Of a stretch of 64,000 nt of DNA, positions 29,778-37,791 are shown in pieces. Source of the DNA: an uncultured Pelagibacteraceae bacterium (GTDB lineage: Bacteria > Pseudomonadota > Alphaproteobacteria > Pelagibacterales > Pelagibacteraceae); assembly GCA_902521675.1 (NCBI GenBank), contig CABYSP010000001.1:48048-112047 (forward strand). Reading direction: 5' to 3'. The notes below the pieces were generated by a model, which did no database searches, had not been told where the DNA came from, and saw only the letters and a program-made list of their open reading frames with translations. Position numbers and translations under genes: made by a program. Within the stretch, counting starts at the first letter, position 1, and every line of letters starts with the position of its first letter.

Positions 29778-30649
29778 ACCCAGCACTATCTTCACTTGTT
29801 GAGTTTGTTAAACAAACAAATATTAATATTAATTTTAACATTATTGAAATAGGAGCCGTGCAAGTCCAAGATAACAAAGAGCCTTTTTATGAACTTTTAG
29901 ATTATTTTCCTTCAACTAAAATTATTGGATTTGAAATAGAAAAAGAAGTTTGTGAAAAAATGAATTCCCAATCTCATGAAGGAGTAGAATATTATCCGTA
30001 TGCACTTGGTAAAGCTAATGAAAAAAGAAAATTGTATATTACAAATCATCCAATGTGTAGCAGTTTGTACAAACCTAATGAAAAACTTATTAAGTTATAT
30101 AATAATTTTGAGGTGGCTTATTTAAAAGAAGAAACTGAAATTGATACAATAAGTTTAGATTATTTTGTCGACAAGCATAACGTGGGAAATATTGATTTCA
30201 TAAAAATAGATGTGCAAGGTGCCGAATTAGATATTTTTAAGGGAGCATCTAAAACTCTTAAAAATGTTTTAAAAATTGTTTGTGAAGTTGAGTTTATATC
30301 ACATTATGAAAATCAACCTTTGTTTGGAGATGTTTGTAGTTATTTAAATGAATATAATCTGATGTTTAATAAATTTTTAGGATTATCAGGAAGAGCTCTA
30401 AAACCCATTATGCTTAATAACAATCCAAATTTACCATCACAACATATTTGGTCAGACGCAGTATTTATTCGTCATATTGAGAAAATAAACAACTTAAATG
30501 ATGAACAATTGATTAAATTGGGATTACTATCTTGTGTTTATTATAGTTTAGATTTAACATTTTTCTGTTTATCAGAGTATGACAAGCGCCATTCTACGTC
30601 TCTAGCAAAGGATTGGATGACAAAAATTGCTAGTCAGAAAAAAAATTAA
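29774..30649 (+). CDS. FkbM-family methyltransferase
   Basis: A 291-residue protein with a SAM-dependent fold. It has [13 protein letters not shown] as the glycine-poor motif [13 protein letters not shown] as the ribose-binding acidic loop, and [23 protein letters not shown] near residue 137, the hallmark of FkbM O-methyltransferases. Members methylate sugars or other small hydroxyl compounds, often in surface glycans. The start overlaps the guaA stop by 4 bases. The substrate is unknown. Confidence 0.8.
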   Translation: MNPALSSLVEFVKQTNININFNIIEIGAVQVQDNKEPFYELLDYFPSTKIIGFEIEKEVCEKMNSQSHEGVEYYPYALGKANEKRKLYITNHPMCSSLYKPNEKLIKLYNNFEVAYLKEETEIDTISLDYFVDKHNVGNIDFIKIDVQGAELDIFKGASKTLKNVLKIVCEVEFISHYENQPLFGDVCSYLNEYNLMFNKFLGLSGRALKPIMLNNNPNLPSQHIWSDAVFIRHIEKINNLNDEQLIKLGLLSCVYYSLDLTFFCLSEYDKRHSTSLAKDWMTKIASQKKN

Positions 30650-30658
30650 TGTATAAAT

Positions 30659-30695
30659 TTTCAACTGTTGAAAGGAAATGGTTTTTAATTATAAG
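30659..30695 (+). promoter_or_regulatory. Promoter with palindrome before the glyoxalase gene
   Basis: TTGAAA (30668-30673), 16 bases and TATAAG (30690-30695) form a plausible promoter. The -35 is the right arm of a perfect 7-1-7 palindrome (30659-30673), suggesting repressor control. Transcription would begin about at the ATG at 30704, giving an almost leaderless mRNA. Confidence 0.4.
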
Positions 30696-30703
30696 TTAGT
30701 CAT

Positions 30704-31123
30704 ATGAAATATTTACACACAATGATTAGAATTAAAAATGTAGATGAGTCTTTAAGATTTTTCTGCGAAGGACTTGGTTTAAAAGAAACAAGAAGAATGG
30801 AAAATGAAAAAGGAAGATATACATTAATTTTTCTTGCAGCCCCTAATGATGAAAAGGCAGAAATAGAATTAACATATAATTGGGATGGTGATAAGCTTGG
30901 AGAAGGTTCAAGAAATTTTGGTCATCTTGCTTATAGAGTAGATAACATTTATGAAACATGCCAAAGATTAATGGATATGGGCTACACAATTAATAGACCG
31001 CCAAGAGATGGTCACATGGCTTTTGTTAGATCACCAGACAAAATTTCAATTGAAATACTTCAAGAAGGAAATTTAGAACCCAAAGAGCCTTGGGCCTCAA
31101 TGGAGAATACTGGTATCTGGTAA
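30704..31123 (+). CDS. gloA: Lactoylglutathione lyase (glyoxalase I)
   Basis: A 139-residue VOC protein. It begins MKYLHTMIRIKNVDESLRFF, where His5 is the first metal ligand. ELTYNWDGDKLGEGSRNFGHLAYRV carries a metal Glu and the second His, and IEILQ near residue 117 carries the last Glu. It isomerises the methylglyoxal-glutathione adduct to lactoylglutathione. The C-terminal PWASMENTGIW extension is found in several alphaproteobacterial relatives. Confidence 0.88.
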   Translation: MKYLHTMIRIKNVDESLRFFCEGLGLKETRRMENEKGRYTLIFLAAPNDEKAEIELTYNWDGDKLGEGSRNFGHLAYRVDNIYETCQRLMDMGYTINRPPRDGHMAFVRSPDKISIEILQEGNLEPKEPWASMENTGIW

Positions 31124-31133
31124 TATTTTTCTA

Positions 31134-31535
31134 ATGTGGATTGCTAAGTTTAACAAACCATACAAGGAAAAAATTAAAAAATTAACTTTTAATTTTGCAG
31201 ATATTAAGAAAGGTGAAACGATGCTAGTTTCATCTCCAAGTTCAATAGCAAAATATATTCATAAAATTCCTAAAGGTAAAAAAAAGACAGTTATTGAAAT
31301 GAGAGAAGCTTTAGCCAAAAAAGCCAAAGCTAACAAAACGTGCCCAGTATCTACAGGGATTTTTTTAAGAATTGCTATAGAGGCATCATTAGAGGAACAA
31401 ATTAAAAAAAAAACTAAAAAACCAAAACTTCCTTTTTGGAGAATTATTGACGAAAAATCTCCTATTGCAAAGAAACTATCTATATCTAAAAAGCTTCTGA
31501 AAGCTTATAAGAACCAAGAATTTATAAATGAGTAA
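31134..31535 (+). CDS. MGMT/ATL-like small DNA-binding protein (tentative)
   Basis: A 133-residue basic protein. VSSPSSIAKYIHKIPKGKKKTVIEMREALAKKAKANKTCPVSTGIFLRIA resembles a group annotated as MGMT-family proteins, which share the wing-helix of alkyltransferases. The PCHR active site of true O6-methylguanine methyltransferases is not present; TCPVSTG occupies that place. It may recognise alkylated DNA without repairing it, as ATL proteins do (inference). It overlaps panB by 8 bases. Confidence 0.5.
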   Translation: MWIAKFNKPYKEKIKKLTFNFADIKKGETMLVSSPSSIAKYIHKIPKGKKKTVIEMREALAKKAKANKTCPVSTGIFLRIAIEASLEEQIKKKTKKPKLPFWRIIDEKSPIAKKLSISKKLLKAYKNQEFINE

Positions 31536-32298
31536 AATTAAAAAATTTATTGCAAAAAAAAATAAGTCAAAAATAGTTAGTCTAACTGCATATTCAAAAA
31601 ATATTGCTTCTATATTGGATAATTATTGTGATTTAATTTTAGTAGGAGACTCACTTGGTTCGGTTTTATACAATTATAAATCCACAAGAGAAGTAACTTT
31701 GAGCACTATGATTGAACACTCTAAAAGTGTGAGAATGGGTATAAAAAAAAGTTTAATGATTGTTGATATGCCTCATAATACTTATCGAAACCCTAAAGAG
31801 GCAGTGAAAAATGCAAAACTAATAATGAAAAAAACAAAGTGTGATGGTGTAAAATTAGAAGGTGGAAAAAAAATTTATGAAACAATCAAATCTTTAGTTA
31901 AAAACAAAATTCCAGTTATGGGTCATTTGGGTTTGCTTCCTCAGTCAGATAAAACTTTCAAATTTAAAGGAAAAAAAAAGTTAGAGAGGAACAACATTAT
32001 AAGAGACTCACAATTATTAGAAAAAGCTGGAGTGTTTTCAATTGTTTTAGAATGTGTTGAAACTTCTTTAGCAAAGCTTGTCACGCAAAATTTAAAGATA
32101 CCAACTATTGGTATTGGAGCTTCTAAATATTGCGATGGACAAATATTAGTTTTTGATGATTTAATTGGCCTAAATCCAATGAATTATAAGTTTGTAAAAA
32201 AATATGCAAATATTAGAAAAGATATTTCTAAAGCTGTTTCAAATTATTCAAAAGAAGTTAGAAAAATTAAATTTCCTAATAAAAAAAATTCTTTTTAA
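31528..32298 (+). CDS. panB: 3-methyl-2-oxobutanoate hydroxymethyltransferase
   Basis: A 256-residue protein with SLTAYSKNIASILDNYCDLILVGDSLGSVLY (metal Asp), MIEHSKSVRMG, DGVKLEGG, IPVMGHLGLLPQS and PTIGIGASKYCDGQILVFDDLIGL with the catalytic Glu position replaced in context by the usual IGIGA loop. It uses methylenetetrahydrofolate to make ketopantoate, the first step of pantothenate synthesis, so it also draws on the C1 pool. It ends one base before the convergent TerC gene. panC is not in the window. Confidence 0.93.
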   Translation: MSKIKKFIAKKNKSKIVSLTAYSKNIASILDNYCDLILVGDSLGSVLYNYKSTREVTLSTMIEHSKSVRMGIKKSLMIVDMPHNTYRNPKEAVKNAKLIMKKTKCDGVKLEGGKKIYETIKSLVKNKIPVMGHLGLLPQSDKTFKFKGKKKLERNNIIRDSQLLEKAGVFSIVLECVETSLAKLVTQNLKIPTIGIGASKYCDGQILVFDDLIGLNPMNYKFVKKYANIRKDISKAVSNYSKEVRKIKFPNKKNSF

Positions 32299-32931
32299 TT
32301 AAAAGTATTTTTTAAATTCTTCATTAATATTTAATATTTCAAGATCAACCAATCCACCAATTACTAATTGCAGACCAACGATTAAGATAAATACTAATCC
32401 TATATAAGCTATCCAAATATGTCTTTGTATATAATTGGCCATATATGTCGCTAAAGCACCAGTTAAAACAACTGATAGCATAAGTCCAAATATCATAAAT
32501 CCAAAATATCCTTTTGCTGCTGCAACTACACCAATGACATTATCAAAACTAATCATGATATCTGCAAATAAAACTTTTCCAATGCTACTAATGTATGAAG
32601 GCTCTTTACCTTTTTTAGTAGTGGGTTTTACTTTTTTAATGTCTAGTAAATCTTTTCTTAAATCATTTACAATCCAAATTAATAACAAACCACCCAAAAT
32701 CTTAATGAAATAAAATTCAAATAAAAAAGTCGCAAATATTGCAAAAAAAATTTTAAAAACAAAGGCTCCAATTACACCCCAAAGAATAATTTGTTTCCTG
32801 TTTTTTGGAACAAAATTTGAAGCGATAGATCCAACAATTACAGCGTTATCAGCTGTTAATATAATTGTTATAAAAATTATATTGGTTAAAATTATGAGCT
32901 CTTCAATCAAGATAACATTATAATAGTACAA
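32299..32931 (-). CDS. TerC/YjbE-family integral membrane protein
   Basis: A 210-residue polytopic protein with about six spans. TIILTADNAVIVGSIAS near residue 25 and ADIMISFDNVIGVVAAAKG near residue 125 are the two Asp-Asn motifs diagnostic of TerC-type proteins. Relatives act in metal (manganese) efflux or export-protein metalation. It is divergent from the TRAP operon across 90 bases and convergent with panB. Confidence 0.9.
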   Translation of the reverse strand: MYYYNVILIEELIILTNIIFITIILTADNAVIVGSIASNFVPKNRKQIILWGVIGAFVFKIFFAIFATFLFEFYFIKILGGLLLIWIVNDLRKDLLDIKKVKPTTKKGKEPSYISSIGKVLFADIMISFDNVIGVVAAAKGYFGFMIFGLMLSVVLTGALATYMANYIQRHIWIAYIGLVFILIVGLQLVIGGLVDLEILNINEEFKKYF

Positions 32932-32969
32932 TCTGACAATTTTTCAATGAGACCATAATGATAATTTTA

Positions 32970-32998
32970 TTGATTTAATCTCTGAGAGATAATTAAAT
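32970..32998 (+). promoter_or_regulatory. TRAP operon promoter with operator-like palindrome
   Basis: TTGATT (32970-32975), 17 bases and TTAAAT (32993-32998) are a moderate promoter match. A perfect 6-1-6 palindrome ATCTCT-G-AGAGAT (32978-32990) fills the spacer, a good place for a repressor. AAGGAGG just before the dctP ATG is a strong ribosome site. Confidence 0.45.
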
Positions 32999-33021
32999 GT
33001 TAATTTTAAAAAGGAGGATAG

Positions 33022-33993
33022 ATGAAATTATTCAAATTATTTATATCTATAATTACATCAGTATTATTATTTGCAAACGTTTCTTTAGCTGAAAAATGGG
33101 ATATGGCACTGGCTTATGGTGCTGGAAACTTTCATTCTGCTAATGCAACAGAATTTGCAAAGAATGTAACTGAAAAAAGTGGTGGAAAACTAACAATTGT
33201 TACTCACCCAGGTGGTTCATTATTTAAAGGTGGTGAAATTTTCAGAGCTGTAAGAACAGGTCAAGCACCTATTGGTGAAAGATTTATGTCTGCTCTTGGA
33301 AAAGAAGATCCTTTATATGAAATTGACTCATTACCTTTCTTAGCAACTACTTATGATGATGCTATGAAATTATATGAAGCTTCAAAACCATATATTGTTA
33401 AAAGTCTTGATGAAAAAGGATTGGTGTTTCTTTATGCAGTGCCATGGCCTGCACAAGGACTTTACAGTAAAAAACAAATTAAAAAAGTTGGTGATCTAAA
33501 TGGATTAAAATTTAGAGCATACAACTCTGCAACAATTAGAATTGCGGAGTTAACAGGAATGGCGCCAACTAAAATTGAAGCAGCTGAAATTAGCCAAGCT
33601 TTTTCTACAGGTGCTGTTGAAAGTATGATTACTTCTCCCACAACTGGTAAAAATAGCAAGATTTGGGAAAATGGTGTTAAATATTTTTATGATATAGCAG
33701 CATGGTTTCCAAAAAACATGATCATAGCTAATAAAGCAGCTTGGAATAAACTTGATAAAGCAACTCAAGATCTAGTAATGAACCAAGCAGCAATTGCAGA
33801 AGAAAAAGGTTGGGAATTATCTAAACAAGGTAATACTGGAGACAAGAAAGCTTTAGCAGATGCTGGAATGGAAGTGGGCGAAGTTAATTCAGCTTTGAAA
33901 AAACATTTTGAAAAAGTTGGAGCAACAATGTCTGAAGAATGGAAAGCAAAAGCTGGAGACAGAGGTGCTGCAGTTTTATCTGCTTACAAATAA
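33022..33993 (+). CDS. dctP: TRAP transporter periplasmic solute-binding protein (DctP family)
   Basis: A 323-residue protein with signal peptide ending VSLA. GGSLFKGGEIFRAVRTGQAPIGE near residue 65, LNGLKFRAYNSATIRIAELTGMAP with the substrate-carboxylate Arg near residue 165, and EISQAFSTGAVESMITSP are DctP signatures. It binds an organic acid and hands it to DctQM. A terminator lies right after it. Nearby 5-oxoprolinase genes make pyroglutamate a candidate ligand, and DctP-type proteins binding pyroglutamate are known in Bordetella; this is inference. Confidence 0.94.
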   Translation: MKLFKLFISIITSVLLFANVSLAEKWDMALAYGAGNFHSANATEFAKNVTEKSGGKLTIVTHPGGSLFKGGEIFRAVRTGQAPIGERFMSALGKEDPLYEIDSLPFLATTYDDAMKLYEASKPYIVKSLDEKGLVFLYAVPWPAQGLYSKKQIKKVGDLNGLKFRAYNSATIRIAELTGMAPTKIEAAEISQAFSTGAVESMITSPTTGKNSKIWENGVKYFYDIAAWFPKNMIIANKAAWNKLDKATQDLVMNQAAIAEEKGWELSKQGNTGDKKALADAGMEVGEVNSALKKHFEKVGATMSEEWKAKAGDRGAAVLSAYK

Positions 33994-34005
33994 AATAGTC
34001 TTAAA

Positions 34006-34038
34006 AAAAAGGCCAACTTGTAGTAAGTTGGCCTTTTT
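34006..34038 (+). terminator. Hairpin terminator between dctP and dctQ
   Basis: A 9-bp stem GGCCAACTT/AAGTTGGCC with a short loop is flanked by an A run and T5. It ends 5 bases before the dctQ ATG. Partial termination would make far more binding protein than membrane subunits, and the hairpin may also protect the dctP mRNA 3' end. Confidence 0.85.
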
Positions 34039-34043
34039 ACTAA

Positions 34044-34532
34044 ATGTTTCAATCAATAAATAATAATCTAAATAAACTTTATAAATTTTCAGGATATTTA
34101 GCCGCTTTTTTTTTAATACTTGTTGCAGTTTTTATTTTAATTGGAATTTCCTCAAGGATATTTGGTTTTTACATAAGAGGTTTAGCCGAGTACTCAGGTT
34201 ACTGCATGGCTGCAGCTTCCTTTTATGCTTTAGCATTTACTTTTGTTGAGGGTGGACATATTCGAATTACTCTTTTTTTAGAAAAAGCCTCTTCATCTTA
34301 TAAGAGATTTTTAGAAATATGGTGTCTGATCGTAGCAACAATTTTTTCGGGTTATTTGTCTTTTTACTTATGGAAAATGTTATTAATTTCTTATGATTTT
34401 CAAGAGAGAAGCGAAGGTGCAGATGAGATCTTAATTTGGATACCTCAAACTAGTGTTGCTATCGGATCTTTAATTTTTTTTATAGCTGTTTTACATAAAT
34501 TTATTTTAAAAATTTTAAGCAAGAATGACTGA
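34044..34532 (+). CDS. dctQ: TRAP transporter small membrane subunit (DctQ)
   Basis: A 162-residue protein with four hydrophobic spans. FYIRGLAEYSGYCMAAASFYALAFTFVEGGHIRI near residue 45 is the conserved DctQ core. It partners DctM in the Na+-driven secondary transporter. The start lies 5 bases after a terminator hairpin, without a visible Shine-Dalgarno. It overlaps dctM by 8 bases. Confidence 0.92.
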   Translation: MFQSINNNLNKLYKFSGYLAAFFLILVAVFILIGISSRIFGFYIRGLAEYSGYCMAAASFYALAFTFVEGGHIRITLFLEKASSSYKRFLEIWCLIVATIFSGYLSFYLWKMLLISYDFQERSEGADEILIWIPQTSVAIGSLIFFIAVLHKFILKILSKND

Positions 34533-35835
34533 AATATTTCTCATAATATTTTTTATAAGCGTACTTTTATTTTTTCTTGGATCTGGCATCTGGGTGGCAA
34601 TAAGCATGATAGGTGTTTCAACAATTGGTATGATGCTATTTACTTCAAGACCAGTTGGGGATGCTATGGCAACTACAATATGGGGCACTTCATCATCATG
34701 GACATTAACAGCTTTACCATTGTTTGTTTGGATGGGTGAAATATTATTTAGGACTAGGTTATCTGAAAATTTATTTGCTGGACTATCACCATGGATGCAA
34801 AAATTACCTGGTGGACTAATTCATGTAAATGTTGTTGGTTGTGCACTTTTTGCTGCAATTTCTGGCTCTTCTGCTGCAACTGTTGCAACAGTAGGTAAGA
34901 TGTCTATCCCAGAACTAAGAAAAAGAAAATATCCAGAAAAAATTTTGTTAGGTAGTCTAGCTGGCTCAGGAACTTTAGGACTTCTTATACCTCCTTCAAT
35001 AATATTAATAATTTATGGAGTAACTGTTCAAGAGTCTATAGCAAAGCTATTTATTGCAGGAATTATTCCAGGGATAATGATTGCACTTATATTTATGTCT
35101 TATGTGATTATCTGGTCTTTAATAAATAAAAGAAGCATGCCAAAATATGTAGAAAATTTTTCCTTTCTAGAAAAAATAAGAAAATCAAAACAATTATTAC
35201 CAGTAATTATTTTAATATCAGCTGTGATTGGATCAATATACACTGGAGTTGCAACAGCAACTGAGGCTGCTTCTTTAGGTGTAGTAGGTGCTTTAATTTT
35301 ATCTTACTTTCAAAAGAGCTTAACCATTGAAACATTTAAACAATCCTTATTAGGAGCAACTAAAACATCTTGTATGATTGCTTTTATTTTAGCTGGCTCT
35401 ACATTTTTATCATTAGCTATGGGGTTTACTGGTCTTCCAAGAAATCTGGCTATCTGGATACAAAATATGGAGCTATCACCGTATGTGTTAATTTTTGTAT
35501 TAATGATTTTTTATATTATTCTTGGAATGTTTCTTGATGGAATTTCAGCAGTAGTATTAACAATGGCAATCATTGAACCAATGATTAGACAGGCTGGTTT
35601 TGACATGATCTGGTTTGGAATATTTTTAGTTATTGTGGTTGAGATGGCGCAAATCACACCACCTGTAGGATTTAATTTATTTGTATTACAAGGAATGGCT
35701 AACAAAGATATGGGATTTATTGCAAGGAGCGCATTCCCATTATTTATGTTAATGATCCTTGCAGTAATTCTTGTTGTTATCTTTCCAGAGATAGCTTTAT
35801 GGATGCCACAACAAATGGTTCAAAATATTAATTAA
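34525..35835 (+). CDS. dctM: TRAP transporter large permease (DctM)
   Basis: A 436-residue polytopic protein. GCALFAAISGSSAATVATVGKMSIPELRKRKY near residue 108 and SLAGSGTLGLLIPPSIILIIYG near residue 150 are the DctM sodium-site motifs; GVATATEAASLGVVGAL and QITPPVGFNLFVLQGM are further along. It forms the Na+/solute channel. The end overlaps the convergent TPR gene by 4 bases. Confidence 0.96.
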   Translation: MTEIFLIIFFISVLLFFLGSGIWVAISMIGVSTIGMMLFTSRPVGDAMATTIWGTSSSWTLTALPLFVWMGEILFRTRLSENLFAGLSPWMQKLPGGLIHVNVVGCALFAAISGSSAATVATVGKMSIPELRKRKYPEKILLGSLAGSGTLGLLIPPSIILIIYGVTVQESIAKLFIAGIIPGIMIALIFMSYVIIWSLINKRSMPKYVENFSFLEKIRKSKQLLPVIILISAVIGSIYTGVATATEAASLGVVGALILSYFQKSLTIETFKQSLLGATKTSCMIAFILAGSTFLSLAMGFTGLPRNLAIWIQNMELSPYVLIFVLMIFYIILGMFLDGISAVVLTMAIIEPMIRQAGFDMIWFGIFLVIVVEMAQITPPVGFNLFVLQGMANKDMGFIARSAFPLFMLMILAVILVVIFPEIALWMPQQMVQNIN

Positions 35836-36317
35836 TATTTTGATTTTTTTGTACCATCAATAATTTGTTTTAATTCTGTATATTCTTCACAATTACAGTT
35901 TTCTAATATTTTTAATCTTTCTTTGGCTAAATCTAATCTGTTTGTTGCAACATATAATTCACCTAAATATTCATTTATACCTATATGATTAGGTTCGATT
36001 GCTAGACCCTGTAGATAATATTTTTCGCCATTTTCGTAATCACCAAGTTTTCGAGTAGTGAAACCCAAATAATTTAAAGTATCAGCTTTGTTAGGTTTTT
36101 CTGAATTAGACTTCAAAAGTAGTTTTTGAGCTTTAGCATATCTTTTTTTTGCTTTCTCAAGTTTACCTTTTGCTTCATATTTTTTTGCCCACTTTATTGA
36201 CTCAACTGCTTTTGCATAATCTGTTTTTACTTTTGCAGGTTTAGGATCTGATCCTGCTGAAAATGAGTTTGTGGCAAATAATGTTAAGCAAAAAATTATA
36301 AATAGTTTTTTAATCAT
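35832..36317 (-). CDS. TPR-repeat lipid- or periplasm-targeted protein
   Basis: A 161-residue protein with signal peptide (IKKLFIIFCLTLFATNSFS). It has TPR repeats: KAKKRYAKAQKLLLKSNSEKPNKADTLNYLGF, then GDYENGEKYYLQGLAIEPNHIGINEYLGELY. It overlaps pxpA by 8 bases and follows it in the same operon. Its role is unknown. A cysteine pair near residue 143 (NCNCEEY) could form a disulfide. Confidence 0.78.
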   Translation of the reverse strand: MIKKLFIIFCLTLFATNSFSAGSDPKPAKVKTDYAKAVESIKWAKKYEAKGKLEKAKKRYAKAQKLLLKSNSEKPNKADTLNYLGFTTRKLGDYENGEKYYLQGLAIEPNHIGINEYLGELYVATNRLDLAKERLKILENCNCEEYTELKQIIDGTKKSKY

Positions 36318-37089
36318 TTTTAAATTTCTCCATTTTATTCAAAGGTTTTAATTGCAGCCCATTTTCTATTAAATTTTCTCTAATTGACTTTGCAGTAGAC
36401 AATGAACTTACATTATCCCCATGTATGCACACAGAGTCTATTTCACAAGGTATCTGCTTTCCACTGTGACAATTAAGTGACTGATTTTTAACCATATTAA
36501 GCACGTGTTTTTTGGCTTCTTCTGGATCAGTGATAAGAGCATGTGGTTTTTTTCTAGAAACTAAATTCCCATCATCTTCGTAATTTCTGTCAGCAAATAT
36601 TTCACATGCTATACGCATGTTTAGTTTTTTTGCTGCTTCTTCCATCTTAGATCCTGTAGGAACTAAATAAATCAAATCCTTATTAATTTCATTTATGGCT
36701 TTTGCTAAAGTAGTAGCTAAATCTATATCCTCACAAGCCATATTATTTAAAGCACCATGTGGTTTTATATGAGTAACATTCTCTCCATGATCTTGAGCAA
36801 TTTTTTGAAGAATTTCATATTGATCAATAATCAATTGCCTTACCTCATTAGGTGGAAGATTCATTCTTTGCCTTCCAAAATTTTCAGGGTCATTAAATGA
36901 CGGATGTGCTCCAATACTTACACCATTTTTTTTTGAAATTTGAACCACTTGATTCATCGACTCATCATCACCTGCATGATAACCACATGCGACATTTGCA
37001 GAATTAACTATTTCTAGTAAATCTGGATCATACTTATTTGAATGATGTTTTGATTTTTCACCTAAATCGCAATTTATATTAATTTCCAT
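36310..37089 (-). CDS. pxpA: 5-oxoprolinase subunit A (LamB/YcsF family)
   Basis: Starting at 37089 the protein has 259 residues and opens MEININCDLGE, the standard PxpA start; the ATG at 37113 would add eight unlikely residues. It contains SANVACGYHAGDDESM, GAHPSFNDPENFGRQRM, KPHGALNN and CIHGD. PxpABC hydrolyses 5-oxoproline (pyroglutamate) to glutamate with ATP. Here pxpA is divergent from pxpBC, 27 bases apart, instead of in one operon. Confidence 0.94.
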   Translation of the reverse strand: MEININCDLGEKSKHHSNKYDPDLLEIVNSANVACGYHAGDDESMNQVVQISKKNGVSIGAHPSFNDPENFGRQRMNLPPNEVRQLIIDQYEILQKIAQDHGENVTHIKPHGALNNMACEDIDLATTLAKAINEINKDLIYLVPTGSKMEEAAKKLNMRIACEIFADRNYEDDGNLVSRKKPHALITDPEEAKKHVLNMVKNQSLNCHSGKQIPCEIDSVCIHGDNVSSLSTAKSIRENLIENGLQLKPLNKMEKFKND

Positions 37090-37097
37090 AGTCTCTA

Positions 37098-37113
37098 ATG
37101 TTAAGTATAACAT
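37098..37113. promoter_or_regulatory. Palindromic operator between divergent pxpA and pxpB
   Basis: The perfect inverted repeat ATGTTA-N4-TAACAT fills the 27-base space between the two start codons. It contains a -10-like TATAAC for pxpB (37106-37111) and TATACT for pxpA (37109-37104 on the minus strand). One regulator bound here would control both directions. Leaders would be very short or absent. Confidence 0.55.
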
Positions 37114-37116
37114 GAC

Positions 37117-37791
37117 ATGATAAAAAATATATCAAATCTTGGTGACGCAGCTTTGTACTGTGATTTTGGTAATGAAGTAAACAAATCAATTAATTCACAA
37201 GTAATAAAATATTTTAGAAACATAAAAGAAAAAAAATTTGAAGGGATAAATAATTTAACCCCTTCTTATAATAAATTAATTATTTCTTATGACCTAAAAA
37301 AAACAAATTTTAAAGAAGTGAAAAATTATGTTGAAAATATAAATGCTAAGGATTCAAAAGATATAAGTTCTAAAAAATTAGAAATACCAGTTTGTTTTCA
37401 TGAAAATTTCTCAATGGACATTAAAAGATTGGAAGAAATATTAAAATTAAGCAGAGAAAAAATTTTAGAGAATTTTTTAAATAAAGAATATTTTTGTTAC
37501 ATGACAGGGTTTATTGCGGGTATGCCTTTTCTTGGTGACTTAGATGAGAATATGAGAGCTCAACGTTTGGAAACTCCAAGAGTAAAAGTGCCCAAGGGAT
37601 CTGTTGCGTTAACTGAGCAATTTGCAAACATTTATACATTTGAAAGTCCAGGTGGATGGAATATTTTGGGAAATACTCCTTTAGATGTTTTTGATAGTTC
37701 AAAAGAGGACAAACCAAACCTAATTAATCCGGGAGATATAGTAGTTTTCAAGGAAATTACTTTAGATCAGTATAAAAATTATAATGAGTAG
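37117..37791 (+). CDS. pxpB: 5-oxoprolinase subunit B (KipI family)
   Basis: A 224-residue protein with GDAALYCDFGNEVN at the start, LEIPVCFHENFSMDI near residue 88, and YMTGFIAGMPFLGDLDENMRAQRLETPRVKVPKGSVAL near residue 128, the conserved cyclophilin-like core. It forms the B-C half of the ATP-dependent 5-oxoprolinase with PxpC, overlapping it by 8 bases. Confidence 0.93.
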   Translation: MIKNISNLGDAALYCDFGNEVNKSINSQVIKYFRNIKEKKFEGINNLTPSYNKLIISYDLKKTNFKEVKNYVENINAKDSKDISSKKLEIPVCFHENFSMDIKRLEEILKLSREKILENFLNKEYFCYMTGFIAGMPFLGDLDENMRAQRLETPRVKVPKGSVALTEQFANIYTFESPGGWNILGNTPLDVFDSSKEDKPNLINPGDIVVFKEITLDQYKNYNE

